Assembly: GCA_021234155.1 (NCBI GenBank)
Contig: JAJEKV010000042.1
Span: 1,859,257 to 1,923,256 of the forward strand
Source: Isoetes taiwanensis
Lineage: Eukaryota; Streptophyta; Lycopodiopsida; Isoetales; Isoetaceae
Reading direction: 5' to 3'
DNA length: 64,000 nt
The notes under the pieces: model-generated
The model's database searches: none
Seen by the model: only the letters and a program-made list of their open reading frames with translations
Told to the model about the DNA's origin: nothing
Made by a program: the position numbers and the translations under genes
In this document: positions 1 to 11,131 of the stretch, one piece after another
Layout: the number at the start of each line of letters is the position of its first letter
How positions within the stretch are numbered: position 1 is the stretch's first letter

Positions 1-1779
1 GATAGGAAGATGGGCTATTCAGTCTTATTCACAGGAGGATTGGTTCACATTCTGCACAAAAATCCACTGGATTTTGTAGATCTACAAAGCCTTGGGCCTA
101 TTGCCAAAGGTTATCTCAATAATGAAGGGTTATATGTTCTTCACAAAGGGTCTTCCTCTTCCTCAAAAGTAGCTGATATGATACATACCCAGTCTTCACT
201 CTCTGCAGCAGTTCCTCAATCTCAAGATTCACTTTGGCATGCACGGTATGGACATGTTGCTCATTCTGCTTTGGTAACAGCATCTAAACATCAAATGGTT
301 AAAGGCTTACCTTTACTTAAAGCTCAAGATCTTGATTGTCATGCTTGCAGACTTGGCAAGCAAGTCCAAGCTCCTTATTCTTCTCAAGCAAAATTTCGAG
401 CTCAAACACCTTTGGAACTTATACACTCAGATATGTGTTATCTTCCTACTGAATCATATGGTGGAAACAGGTATTTTATGGTATTTGTTGATGACTTTAG
501 TAGGTACACATGGGTGTATCCTATTAAGTTTAAGTCTCAAGCTTTCTCTCAATTCTTAACTTTCGGTCATCACGGTGGAGAATGAATTTTCCACAACTAT
601 TAAGAAGCTAAGGACGGATAATGCACGAGAGTATCTTTCTCAAGAATTTGATGATTATCTCAAATCCAAAAGGTATTCATAGGGAACTTATTGTTCCCTA
701 TGCTCATCCTCGAGAATGGTGTTGCGAGCGTAAGAATAGAACACTCATGGACTTAGCAGAAGTATGTTAAAGCACAAGCAGTTACCTCCACGGTTTTGGG
801 CGGAGTCGCATTTTAAGCTGCGACCTATGTTTTGAACAGGGGCTCCTACAAAATCATTGGGTATCAAGACTCCTTTTGAAGCTTTGTATGGTGTAAAACC
901 GGATGTTTCTCATTTCAGGGTATTTGGGTGTTTGGCTTTTGCTCTTGTTCCAAGAGAACTTCTCGAGAAGCATGGTAAACTCTCGGATCGAGCAACAAAA
1001 AGTTATTTTCATTGGCTATCAAGACAACATGAAAGCTTGGAGATGTTATGATCCGGTTACTAAGCGTTTTTCATCAAGAAGTCTCATTTTCGTGGAAGAT
1101 CTTTGTTTACTCAAGTGAGTTTTTCAACCTAATGTGGTTGATTATGACAAGGCTATCTGCAATCGGTTTGATATTGGTCCTACTTCTCAAGCTCTTAATG
1201 ATCATATATCGGGGATTCTTTTCGACTCAACACAAGCTCCTTCTAATATTGTTATTCCTCTTTCGATTTTTCACCATCGGTGGCATTGGATCTATACGAT
1301 CACGTACCTCGGTCACACGATCCATACACCGACTTTCTACCTCTTGATTATCGGTCTCCAATTTACGATACTTCTTCATCCTCAACCGATATGATGTGTA
1401 GAAGAAAATAAATCACTTCGAAGATCTCAAAGGATTGCCAATCTTCCTCCAGTTCATTATTCTTGTAACTATGCTTTAATGGCACAAGTTCTTCAAGACA
1501 ATGATCCTACAACTTATACAGAAGCAGCCAAACATTCTCATTGGGTACAAGCTATGAATGATGAGATTAATATGCTACAAAAGCAACAAACATGGGAATT
1601 GGTACCTAAACCTCTCAATCAGAATATTATTGGTGCTAAGTGGGTTTTTCGTACCAAGTATCATTCAGATGGCACACTCTTAAAGCACAAGGCACGTTTG
1701 GTAGCCAAAGGTTATACTCAACAGGAAGGGTTTGATTTCAATGAAGTGTTTGCACCAGTGGTTCGATTGGATACATTAA
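1..1779 (+). pseudogene. Copia A, left part of pol (GAG-pre-integrase, integrase, start of reverse transcriptase)
   Basis: This is the polyprotein of a Ty1/Copia retrotransposon that enters from the left edge, so its 5' LTR and gag are not visible. The stretch 10-585 reads a GAG-pre-integrase zinc domain (LWHARYGHV with a downstream CHACRLGKQ) and the start of the integrase core (IHSDMCYLP, FVDDFSRYTW). A frameshift near 575 moves the frame. The continuing core is still legible to about 760 (RTDNAREYLSQEF, NGVAERKNRT) but carries further shifts. 857-1118 holds the integrase C-terminal part (FEALYGVKPDVSHFRVFGC). 1479-1775 is the first part of reverse transcriptase (GAKWVFRTK, KARLVAKGYTQ, FAPVVRLDT). 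The frame stops at TTAA 1776-1779, where element B is inserted, and resumes unchanged at 27001. The several frameshifts show that it is inactive. Confidence 0.9.
1776..1779. repeat. TTAA target-site duplication, left copy, of element B
   Basis: TTAA directly precedes the left inverted repeat of B, and a second TTAA directly follows the right one (27001-27004). Removing B and one TTAA joins codons for D-T-L to R-A-V-L in one frame, which is what an intact Copia reverse transcriptase has at this point. Confidence 0.93.
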
Positions 1780-1811
1780 AACCATCATTCAATTAAATTG
1801 GGATTATGTCT
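1780..1811 (+). repeat. Left terminal inverted repeat of element B (32 bp)
   Basis: The repeat begins AACCATCATTCAATT and ends TTATGTCT. It is an exact reverse complement of 26969-27000 over 32 bases, after which the two ends diverge. A palindrome half-site (AATCGCGCC, 1819-1827) follows within ten bases. Confidence 0.95.
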
Positions 1812-2790
1812 ATTCCAAAATCGCGCCGTATAAAGCATTTTATTGACCATTATATTGAATTAACCACACTTTTGCACTGTGTTCATTTTCGGGCTAGGAA
1901 GATGCATTTTATGTTAAAATGCAAAGGCATTCAAATATTCGATGCAAATGACCCATATTATGACAGAATGTTGGCAATAGAAAAAACAGGAAATTGCTTA
2001 TTAATTCGCACATTCACGGACGACAACGAAATCTAAACATTGAAATTGTAATGCTTTACGAATAAATATGACAAGCAAGTTGCTACAAAGCAGAGATTTT
2101 TTCGTGGTTCAAATCGCGTGGTAGCGATTTGCTTGGCATAAATAACGCATTATAATAGAACATAAACTTAAAAACTAATCCGATTCATTATTCGCCGGTA
2201 TTGCTTGGCGGTCCACGAGATCTGTCGATCATGAACAAACCATGCTCTGGATTCCATATAAGATGGATTACAACATCAAAGGGATCAGGATAGAAGCGGG
2301 CCGGGATTCATAGCAAGCGACATCAAGCCATCCACGAAGTTCTATTTCTAGCTCGCGGCACTTGCGAGAGGTCCGCATGGTTCATCTTGCGGGTAATAGA
2401 ATGTGCCATAATAACAAAGTAAGCGGAGGCCGAAGCCGATGGTTTGCCAATTTCATGCATGCCTATTTATACACACCTAAATTATTGACCGGTATATACA
2501 TACAAATTATTACAAGTATAGCAAACCATACACATAATATAAAAAACAATACATTAATACGAGAACCAATAATGCTGATATAAGAACACAATATATATTC
2601 AAAACCTTTAGTGTGTAAAGTATATTTCATATTCAAAATTTTTTTGGAAAGTGTATTTCTGTATACATATATATATCAAAAAGTTCCCTTTCTAGAACGA
2701 TCTTCTCTAGGTCCCTGTCAATTTCCCTGTCCAGATTAAGTTCGGGTATAGTGTTTGTATCTCTTGACCGAATTTTTTTTTTCTGTAGCT
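1812..2790. other. Left interior of element B without a recognisable gene
   Basis: A short open frame at 1806-2036 and another at 2362-2583 match nothing I know and look like chance. A full palindrome of the family described at 5.5 kb lies at 2111-2130 (AATCGCGTGGTAGCGATT core). From about 2450 the sequence becomes AT-rich. The minus-strand HAD gene ends near 2790. Confidence 0.5.
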
Positions 2791-3359
2791 ATTTAGGTGC
2801 AAGATAACGACAAAGCGAAGCGGGGAAGTCATCTTTGTCAAAATCTTGAGGATGATAGGATGGTGGATTTAGTGATTTGTGACTGATTGAAGCAACACTT
2901 CAAGGCGTCATCATCAACTATAATGATGTCTTCCTTCTCTGAGCAAGTCATCCATCATGTCGCTCAAGCATTTCACAAATATTTTTTTTTACTGTAGGAT
3001 CCTTCGGGTTATTGAATGACTTACATTTGCTCTCGATCCCAAGCGGATGCCCAATCTCTATGTAACTCAGGAACTACTCTCAAAACTTCCTGTATATTTC
3101 TATTCTCCATCGACGACCAAATTGCACAACGAAATAAAGTGAAAGCTTGGTCTAACATCTCCTTCAGATACGGCCGCGGATATACCCATTTCGTACCTGT
3201 CTCAAATGGTTTCTGTGCATACCATGATAAAGGGAATTGTGCTTTAGGTAACGTTTTGCAGAGCACTCCATTCAAATCGAACACCAGAATTTTCGAGGAA
3301 ACTGGATTAGGTCTGTAATAATAAAGCACACACTTGTGAGACAAGGAAAAAGAAAATTG

Positions 3360-3423
3360 AAATCGCGCTTGGCGCGATTTTCAATTCTGTTTGAAGAATT
3401 GAAATCGCGCCTGGCGCGATTTT
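3360..3423. repeat. Two GC-rich palindromes inside an intron of the HAD gene
   Basis: Palindromes at 3360-3380 and 3401-3423 share the core AATCGCGCCTGGCGCGATT (one has TT for CT in the centre). They form a 41-bp direct repeat together with flanking ATTGAAA and TTCTGTTTGAA. Both lie within the 133-bp intron 3313-3445, whose splice sites are clear (GTATGT donor, ATTACAG acceptor on the minus strand). Confidence 0.9.
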
Positions 3424-5503
3424 CATTTCTGTTTGAATAACATACCTTTCTGGTTCCTGTTCAACATCCGCAATGATGAGCTTACTCTCGGCTGTCTTCG
3501 GTCTGCCAGAAGTGTCAGCCACATCACTTAGTGTTTGAACTATGGTTGATACTTCATTACTCTTTATGCTAACCTGACTCGAGCTTTCCGAATCCACTGT
3601 ATCATCTAGGATTTTGTCTTCTTCGTTTGTGTTACCTACATCCACTTCAGTCGGATTTTCCAATGTGATTGGAATGATAGGCACGCTCTCGGCCGCATAG
3701 TTAAGCTGCTGCTTGTCGATATTCTTCTTTATGTGCTCCATCTGCTTTCTCATTTCTTCCCGCTCTGCAGCCAGATCTGCAGGTAATTCGGACTTAGAGC
3801 TGGAAGCTTTATTTTTTGCACTACCTAGCGGACCCCTAGGTGCCACCTCTAGCACTTTCTCGTAAAAAATATCAAGGAAGTCCTTGGCTTGACCATCAGA
3901 GACCACACTTTGGCATTTCCTAGCTAGCTTCAGAGCTTCCCGGCCGACATAACCTCCAACATGAAACTCCCAACACGTAGAGTCTAAAGGGCAGAAGGCT
4001 TCAATCAGAAAACTCGAAAGGGCCAAAGAAAACCCGTACTTATTCAGCCTCCCCTTATGCGCCGTCAGTAGCTCATACTTGATTGGTGAACAAAGGACAG
4101 GGTCGACCCAGTTTTCTTCTTCCTCTTCCTCTTCCTCTTCCTCTTCGTCCTCTATAAGGTCCACATCCACATCTGCAGTCCCTTTCCCTTTGTCTTCGCA
4201 ATTGGATTCGACATAAAAAACATTCTTCAGTAGGGGTTCATCTAGCCGATAGCACTGCCAAGCAATCTTCTCTCCTTCTGGTTTCCCCTTGAGTCTTTCA
4301 TATTCTTTATCATCCATAATGGCTATCATAAGGACTAGCACATGTGAGATCTTACTTTCGGTACTAAGCTCACTATCTTTGTTTTCATCTATCATTACTG
4401 CTTGCCTCATCACTTTAATGCATTCGACATCATTTGCAGCAGCTAGTGCATATGCGTAGGACATGTCGGAGTGGCAAAACTATCCGCGATAGTATAATGC
4501 ATCTCGGTCGTCAAACCTTTGCATGTGTTGAAGAAGGTCTTTGTAATCATCTTGTGTCCATCTCGTTGCCACGGCTATCAAGAATAAATAGAGTGATGTC
4601 GGTTGGCCCTTCACCCACGTCTGGCATGGCACACTTATAACCAGTGGACACCTTATAGAAAAAAGGAGACTCGTCTCTTGCCGTCTTCTTCACCAAAGCA
4701 ACTTTTCTTTTTAGGTCGGGGCCTTAACTTTTCGTGTGAATCCTTAAGAGTTGCCACATTCTTCGCCTTTTCTTTGCTTCACAAAATCTTTTGACCAAAA
4801 TACATATTTCTTAATGTCATCATTAGATCGTTGTACTTTTGCATTAAGCCTATCTCGATAACATGAAGTCTCACGAGAGCCTTTGCGGTTCGCCAATGCG
4901 GCTTTTTCGGGACTTTCATATTTTTATCGATTCGCATGCATCTTGAAAGATGTCATGTGCTTTCTCCGCAGACGTTTTCTTGTAGATAACTTCCTTTTCG
5001 ATGCAACTATCTAGAACGAGAGATTAATTACGCATCATCCAATCCTTGTGCCTTTCTCATTTTACGTGATACCTATATAAAAAATAGGCGTATCTTGCGG
5101 AGGAAACCTGCCATACGAATCTGGCAACTTCTTTTCCGAATAGGTGTCCCAAAATTCGTTCCATTTTTCCCATACCTGGTCAGAAGAAAAAACAATCTTG
5201 CAGACATCCTTTGGCACCGTTTGCTCTTCTGAGCCAGCTTGTGCATCCCCTTTTTTCTTCTTTGATCTAGTGCCCTTGGTCTTGTCCTGTATTATGGTTT
5301 GGCACAGTGTCCTTTCTAGTAATTTGAATTCGGCACTTGTCTTGTCCTTGTCTGGTCGGCACTTGTCTTGCCCTTGTCTGGTCGGCATTGGTTTTCCATA
5401 TTCGATCCATTGGTTACGAGCGTGCCGCAACTGTTCCACATACGGACTGCAAAATATGGGCCGTCAGATAAAAAAAATAGACAGGCCGTGAAAGTGACAA
5501 TAT

Positions 5504-5767
5504 AAAACGCGCCAGGCGCGTTTTCGTTAACCACGGATATACAAGAAACGCGCCTGGCGCGATTTCTTCATGATGAAGAATTCGCGCCAGGCGCGTTTCT
5601 TGTAAATCTGTCAAAACAAATAACAACATAAATCGCGCCAGGCGCGGTTTCGCTAATCACGTATTTACAACAAACGCGCCTGGCGCGATTTCTTCATGTA
5701 TGCCATATGAAGAAATCGCGCGCGGTATTCTTGTAAATCGTGATTAGCTTAAAACGCTGGCCGATTT
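5504..5767. repeat. Cluster of seven GC-rich palindromes inside a second intron of the HAD gene
   Basis: Copies lie at 5504-5524, 5543-5568, 5576-5600, 5630-5650, 5671-5692, 5711-5730 (imperfect) and 5751-5767 (half-decayed). The core is CGCGCC-A/T-GGCGCG with A/T-rich ends, so each is a near-perfect inverted repeat of about 20 bp. All fall between the donor at 5795 (GTATTT) and the acceptor at 5447 (TTTGCAG) of one 349-bp intron. Spacing is irregular, 8-35 bp, with AT-rich sequence between copies. Confidence 0.9.
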
Positions 5768-6954
5768 GGAAAACATATGTGGGAAAATAAAATACCTTTT
5801 GTATAGGAATGTCTTTCCCATGTCATTCATGATGGCCGATTTCGCTAATTCTGCTGCTTTGTTGTTGAGCCACCGAGGAACCGGCAATTTCATTTGAATC
5901 TGATCTATAGAATAAGCGATTTCCAGTTTTTTTGTGCTTGATCGATCAAAACCTTCGCCTCGCCTCCGAGTCTTTGGCCATCTATTATCATGAAGTGAAT
6001 ATCGAGGTTGCCAATTAAATCTTCAAGTTTATTCCATATCAACACCTTCTTCGTCTTCATATCAAAAGGCACCACATCTGCCCGGCATTGCTTTTATGTC
6101 ACGGGTTTTCTATCATCTTTGTTGACTATTTCCATTGCGTCTTTGCTTGTCGTATCTTCTGGCCGACAAACATAGCCTTCGTGGACTGAAAAGCCCGTCG
6201 ACATGGATAGGATCGTGAAGCTAAGGCCCGATGGATACTTGTCGGCATATTTCTTGAGTTTGCTCATGGCCTCTAACTATCTCGCCTTGTCATCATCACT
6301 AGTCATATCACGTAATGCCTAGAGCGTCCCGGTGTTTCCCCGGCTCTAGAACTTGCATCTTCCTTCTCTTTTTAAAGCTTGTAGGTACGGACTAGTGACG
6401 GCCTTGTCTTTGATTGCTCTTCTCACGGTGAGAGACCTTCACATATTTTTTTTGGTGTCAATGGATCACCACGACCAGCCAAATTTGAAGAGGTTATCTG
6501 CGGCCTCATCCGATTCGGCGGAGTCTCTTTAAAGGAACTGCCTTTGCAATAATTTAACTTCTTCAATACTTTTTATTTTTTTTGACCCGCTTCAAGTAAT
6601 ACGGAACAGTATGAATCGTCCCGTTCTTCGCATGTGATCAGAATACCTTGTTTCTTCATTTGATCTGTTTCCTTAACTCTAGACATGAAAATCAGATCTG
6701 TCTTTCCGCTAGTCTTGAAGATCTCCACATACCATTGAGCCCTCGGTAGATCTTCTTACGGACATGGAGGCTCTACGAGCCTTCATTATTCGATCAGTAT
6801 CGTCAATGGTCTAGCGTGTGCCAAATCTGCAACTGATACATCTTCCTCCGTTCTTGGTTTTTTCTGTGCAGATGTCCCTGGACCCTGCGCAGGCTTTGCT
6901 TTTCTTTTCACATTTTTAGAAGATCCTGAAAGTTACAATCATGTGGTGAGTAAT

Positions 6955-7090
6955 GAAATCGCGCCGAGCGCGTTTTGATAGACGCCTTACTTTCAAAAAC
7001 ATAAATTGTACACAGGAAAAGTAGCAGAGACAACCAAAAACAATCATATCAGAGACGCTCTACATTATAAATCGCGCCGAGCGCGTTTTT
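6955..7090. repeat. Two further palindromes in the first intron of the HAD gene
   Basis: AATCGCGCCGAGCGCGTTTT occurs at 6955-6976 and again at 7069-7090. Both are variants of the same palindrome with GA at the centre and both lie in intron 1 (7459-6926). The rest of this intron, 7100-7460, is A-rich on the plus strand and holds no gene. Confidence 0.85.
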
Positions 7091-8455
7091 AAGAGGGGCC
7101 CTACAGACGCTCTATATTATAAGAGACATACTAGGCTACAAAAAAGACTTGTCAAAAGAACTGGAGAATACAGAACAAAAGTATAAACAAACAAGTCTGC
7201 AAGAAACTATAATTAAACGGTCTACATTATACAAAATGGAGAATACAAAACAAAAAAACCAGAGTCTGAGGAGAAGATTATAACAAAAACACACAAAACA
7301 AGGTAGTAAAAGCAGTAGAAATGACACAGAAACAATATAAAAGGTAGAAAATACACAGAGACACGCATACACAGAAAACACAGGTAGAAAAACATCCTAA
7401 AAAACTAACAAAAAAAAGGGACACAGAAATCAATTACAAAACAAAAACAGATCAATTACCTGAGGCGCTTGTTGGATTTGTGCTTTTTCGCTTGTTCAAG
7501 TGACCTCCAGGCTTGGGATTTGTGCTTTGGGCTGTCGCCCACCTCTACCAGCGCCCCGGCCGCGGCCAGATCCTCTAGACGCCATAGAACTGCAATTGCG
7601 GATAATATGAGACTCGTATATGTATGCGTTCATAATCTAGGCCGTCAGATTTACAACCGTAAATTCAAATTCGCGTCCTTTTAAATTTATACCGCCTTAA
7701 TTAACCGCCCGTCCCGCTCATTTACAAATTTAAATTGTGTTTTTCTTTTTAGTGCAATTTCAAGATAACAATTAATTATTAATTTCAAGAAACGCATATG
7801 TGGCAATCTACTACCACCTAATCGCCACCTACTATCGAGGCCAAGATCATTCCTACTATCGAGGCCCAAGAACAATCGACTATCGAGGCCTAAGATCCAT
7901 CTACAACGCCCATTCGATCGAGCCGCCTTCAATCCCATTCGATGTCTATTTGAACTATGGTGAGTGTGATTCCATTCGAATGCATTCTCTTGTTCTCTAT
8001 TTTTAGGTCCTCTATTTTTTCCAATGCATTCTGGTTCTTTATCAGTGTCGGAGAAGAATGCTATCTTTTAACAGCAAACTTGAAGCGCCGAGTAGGCTTA
8101 TGTAAAATCGAAGATCTGAATCCAAGTTCTATGTGTCATGGTGTTCCTCTTGGAAACTTGGTTTACGTAAGATTTCCATTATAAACCGCAATTATGAAGA
8201 TGAGGCTCTTCCAAGAAGACATCCGGTGGCGATCTGGTTGGTGGCGTGGGCACATTTGTAGCATGGCCAAAAAGAACGTCTGAAAAAGGTAATTCAAAAA
8301 AAAAAATGAATATATCATAACATATGCATGATGTTGTGAATTTTGAATTCTTTGATGTTCTTTAGCCAGTCATATCAGCCCCATGAAACTACACATTAAT
8401 GAAAATATGTAGTTTCTTGGGGTTGGTCATCTTATTTGGAGGGCATCAAAGGATT

Positions 8456-9030
8456 CAATGTTTTCGACATTGCATATAAAAAACATAATAAACTAATGAC
8501 ATAAAAGTATAGTGCAAAATTGCGCCGGTAGCGAAGTTTGTATTCATATTCAAAAACGTGTATGTACATTTCTTCTTACGCAAAAAATGCGCCAGCGAAT
8601 TCTTTCTATCTCTACAATATGTCACATAGGCCCACTTCATCGCCCAATACCGCAAAAAGTCCCACGAACCACTCGATATGACGGGATCCTCATCTTCCCT
8701 GCGAATGTCGAAGTCTCCAAACCCAGTGTTGTATCGATCCTTGATACTATAAATCAAATCCCTGATTACTTATTTGTTGGCATGAGCCTTACTAAGAGCA
8801 TGAGGAGCCGCATATGTCCAGAGATGCGATGGAAGTGTTCCCATGGCCCCTGATACAGACTGTCTAATGGATTCTCCAACTCTCTTTGAACGTTTTGAAC
8901 AGCACAATCAAGTAATATCTTGTCATGGGGTCGAGTTGATGGTCGTCCAGGGGAAGTGTATTTGAACTAGAACCAGCCAGTGTATTTGAACTAGGATCAG
9001 CCAGTGTCCATGCATAAGGAAAATCCATGG
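8456..9030 (-). CDS. Unidentified, broken reading frame in element B
   Basis: On the minus strand a frame opens with MDFPYAWTLADPSSNTL (from about 9030), shifts near 8870, and continues as YSIKDRYNTGFGDFDIRRE and SGSWDFLRYWAMKWAYVTY down to 8456. Residue composition looks like a real protein, but I do not recognise a family. It lies upstream of exon 1 of the HAD gene on the same strand and could be an upstream exon of it or a separate gene. Palindromes of the B family flank and interrupt it (8516-8538). The frameshift means this copy is probably not functional. Confidence 0.35.
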
Positions 9031-9285
9031 CACTAGAACGAGAGAAATTAAGTAATTAGCAAATGATATATTACTCTCCCCATAAAACGATTCTCGAACA
9101 TATATAATTCAAAAGCGCCAGCGGTAGCGTTTGTTTTGTTTTTTTCACGGATCTATTTCACTCGGGCGCGATTTGTATAGAACCGTATGAAATAGAAAAG
9201 CCAAACTAAAACGCTGGCGCTGGCGCTTTGATTAACCTAGTGGAAAATCGGAACCCAAAAATAGAAATGCGCCAAGCGCGATTTC
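8516..9285. repeat. Diverged palindromes of the B family, upstream group
   Basis: Copies at 8516-8538, 9111-9133, 9207-9229 and 9265-9285 keep GCGCC/GGCGC cores (for example ATGCGCCAAGCGCGATTTC) but are less regular than those in the introns. Single half-sites occur at about 8587 and 9165. Confidence 0.7.
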
Positions 9286-9299
9286 TCCCATTCTAACAT

Positions 9300-9680
9300 A
9301 TTATTCTAACAGAATGCATAATGCAGAATTCATTGTTTTAGTTCATTATTTAGAGCAGATAGAGGAAGAGCTAGTGAAATAGAATAAGAGCGATATATCT
9401 GTGAGAATCATATAAGCAAGATCATAGAGCAGATAGATCATACAGCAGATAGATCATAGATCATAGAGCAGATAGATCATAGATCATAGATCATAGATCA
9501 TAGATCGTAGATCATAGAGCAAGATCATAGAGCAGATAGATCATAGATCATTATTTACTTCATTATTTTAGATCATTAATTAGAACAGATAGAGGAAGAG
9601 CTAGTGAAATAGAATAAGAGCAGATCATATAGGCAAGATCACAGAACAAGATCATAGAGCAGGATCTATATATGAAGGTG
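9300..9680. repeat. Tandem AGATCATAG-type repeats within a direct duplication
   Basis: Many imperfect copies of AGATCATAG and GAGCAGATAGATCATA fill 9410-9560. A longer unit (attt, then AGA-CAGATAGAGGAAGAGC, then TAGTGAAATAGAATAAGAG) occurs at about 9335-9395 and again at 9565-9625. No coding signal is seen. Confidence 0.75.
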
Positions 9681-9779
9681 GTAGGGCAGTTTAGGACTGA
9701 TGCATGTAAAAGTAAATAACATGCTTTATGTAAAATAACTACTTTATGTAAATAACAGGAAATACTAACCTATTTGTGT

Positions 9780-10410
9780 TCTGTACCCGAGAATTGAGTC
9801 TTTGCCTTTGAGCCGAAACAAAAAAATCGAAAAACAAAGTTGATTTGATTCGAGAAGCCAATAGCAGATGATTTGAGCCTTAAGAAGCCGAGAAAAAGCA
9901 ATAGCAGCTAATTTGGAAACCGAGAAGCCGAGAAGCTTTAACACAAAAAACAAAAAACCACAAAACTTTGTTATTCAAAGCCAGAGAGATTGTAGAGAGC
10001 CGAAAAACCAAAAAAGCCAGAGACATTGTATAGAGCCTACAAACCTTTGAGCCGAAAACACCTTTGAGCCGAAAACCCTAAAGCAGATGATTGTAGAAGC
10101 CGAAAAGCTCGAAAAGCCGAGTTTAAAGCCTATAGAAGCCGAGTTTAAAGCAGATAGAAGCCGAAAAGCCGAGAAGCAGATAGAAGTCGAGATTGAAGCA
10201 GATTGAAGCCTAGATTGAAGCCTAGATTGAAGCCGAGAAGCACCTAGATTGCATGCAGAGATTGAAGCGCCGAGATTGCATGCAGAAGCGCCTAGAAGCG
10301 CCTGGAATGCCTGGAATTGGAAGCGGAAGGAAGCGCCTGGAATTAGCCTGAAATTCGAAAAGTTCGAAAGTGAGAGAAAGCAGTTCGAAAACGAATGCTA
10401 ACTTCAAATA
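9780..10410. repeat. Low-complexity array of GAAGCCGAGAAGC-type units
   Basis: The plus strand repeats variants of AAGCCGAGAAG, AAGCCGAAAAG and TTGAAGCCTAGA dozens of times. Two minus-strand open frames here (9765-9953 and 10222-10407) follow the repeat rather than a protein family, so I do not call them genes. Confidence 0.7.
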
Positions 10411-10489
10411 ATAACTGCCTTAAAAATTTCGTACCGCGCAATCATCACTGCCGCGAAAATTTATTACATAAATTTTTTGTTGTAAGGAC

Positions 10490-10960
10490 CGTCACTTTAA
10501 AAGTTTAAAAGTTATGAGTTAATAGTTAATAGTTAAGTTATAAGTTATAAGTTAATAGTTTAAAAGTTATAAGTTAGTAGTTAAGTTAGTGACCTTAAAA
10601 CTAACCTTAAAACTTAGTTCTAACCTTAAAACTTTTAACCTACAATAACTTTAAAAGTTTAAAAGTTATGAGTTAATAGTTAAGTTAGTTGTTAATAGTT
10701 ATAAGTTAATAGTTAAGTTATAAGTTATAAGTTAATAGTTTAAAAGTTATAAGTTAGTAGTTAAGTTAGTGACCTTAAAACTAACCTTAAAACTTAGTTC
10801 TAACCTTAAAACTTTTAACCTACAATAACTTTCCAACCTTAAAATTTCTAACCTATAATAACCTATAATAAACTTCTTAACCTTAAAACTGCTAACCTAT
10901 AATTAATAACCTTAAAAGTTGTTGCTAAGGTTATTATAGGATAAAAGTTTAGAAGGTTAT
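10490..10960. repeat. AT-rich direct repeats of TTAAAAGTTATAAGTTA type
   Basis: A block of about 150 bp is present twice (about 10490-10650 and 10650-10840) and is itself built of TTAATAGTTAAGTTA and CTTAAAACT units. The end, to 10960, contains inverted versions (AACCTTAAAACT against AGTTTTAAGG-like). No gene is seen up to the acceptor at 11131. Confidence 0.7.
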
Positions 10961-11131
10961 AAGTAGAGGGTTTTATTTATATATAATGTTGAGGAAAATA
11001 GCTTGGGGAATCCCATTATATAAATAGAATGATCAAATACAATAAGACATATATGAGGCTTTGATTTATGAATATGTTAGTGAGAGGTTATTTGGATATG
11101 CTAACTTACTATATGTTTTTATGCATTCTAG

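Larger units (their letters stand above)
2790..7585 (-). pseudogene. Element B cargo gene: multi-exon protein with C-terminal FCP1-like HAD phosphatase domain
   Basis: Exon 1 starts at ATG 7585-7583 and encodes an Arg-Gly-rich N-terminus (MASRGSGRGRGAGRGGR), ending at a GT donor at 7459. Exon 2 is about 6925-5796 and exon 3 starts at 5446. A long exon covers 4464-3446, with a run of ten glutamates and Lys/Glu-rich coiled-coil-like stretches. An intron of 133 bp (3445-3313) precedes the last part, 3312 to about 2790, which is an FCP1/HAD domain: motif I reads VFDLNGVLC, motif II region FRCAIWSSM, then WDREQ, and downstream IIVDDDALKCCFN. Motif I has DLNG instead of DxDG, so the general acid aspartate is replaced by asparagine, as in some plant FCP1-like proteins; catalysis is doubtful. 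Exon 2 and the region between 5060 and 4465 carry frameshifts and stops, so this copy is broken. The role in the transposon is unknown; it could be captured host sequence. Confidence 0.65.

Noticed and set aside
5504-5767. CRISPR-like array of repeats and spacers
   Set aside because: Spacing is irregular, the repeats are palindromes with variable centres, the host is a plant nuclear genome, and the cluster lies inside an intron.
7136-7381. Cysteine- and phenylalanine-rich small membrane protein on the minus strand
   Set aside because: It is the translation of an A-rich intron of the element B gene; the composition follows base bias.
3360-9285. E2F-type binding sites (TTTCGCGC)
   Set aside because: The flanks are mostly ATTT after GCGCG, not the AAA needed for an E2F site, and the strict palindromic symmetry is better explained as inverted repeats.
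9765-10407. Two minus-strand open frames in the GCCGAGAAGC array
   Set aside because: The frames come from the repeat composition and show no domain.
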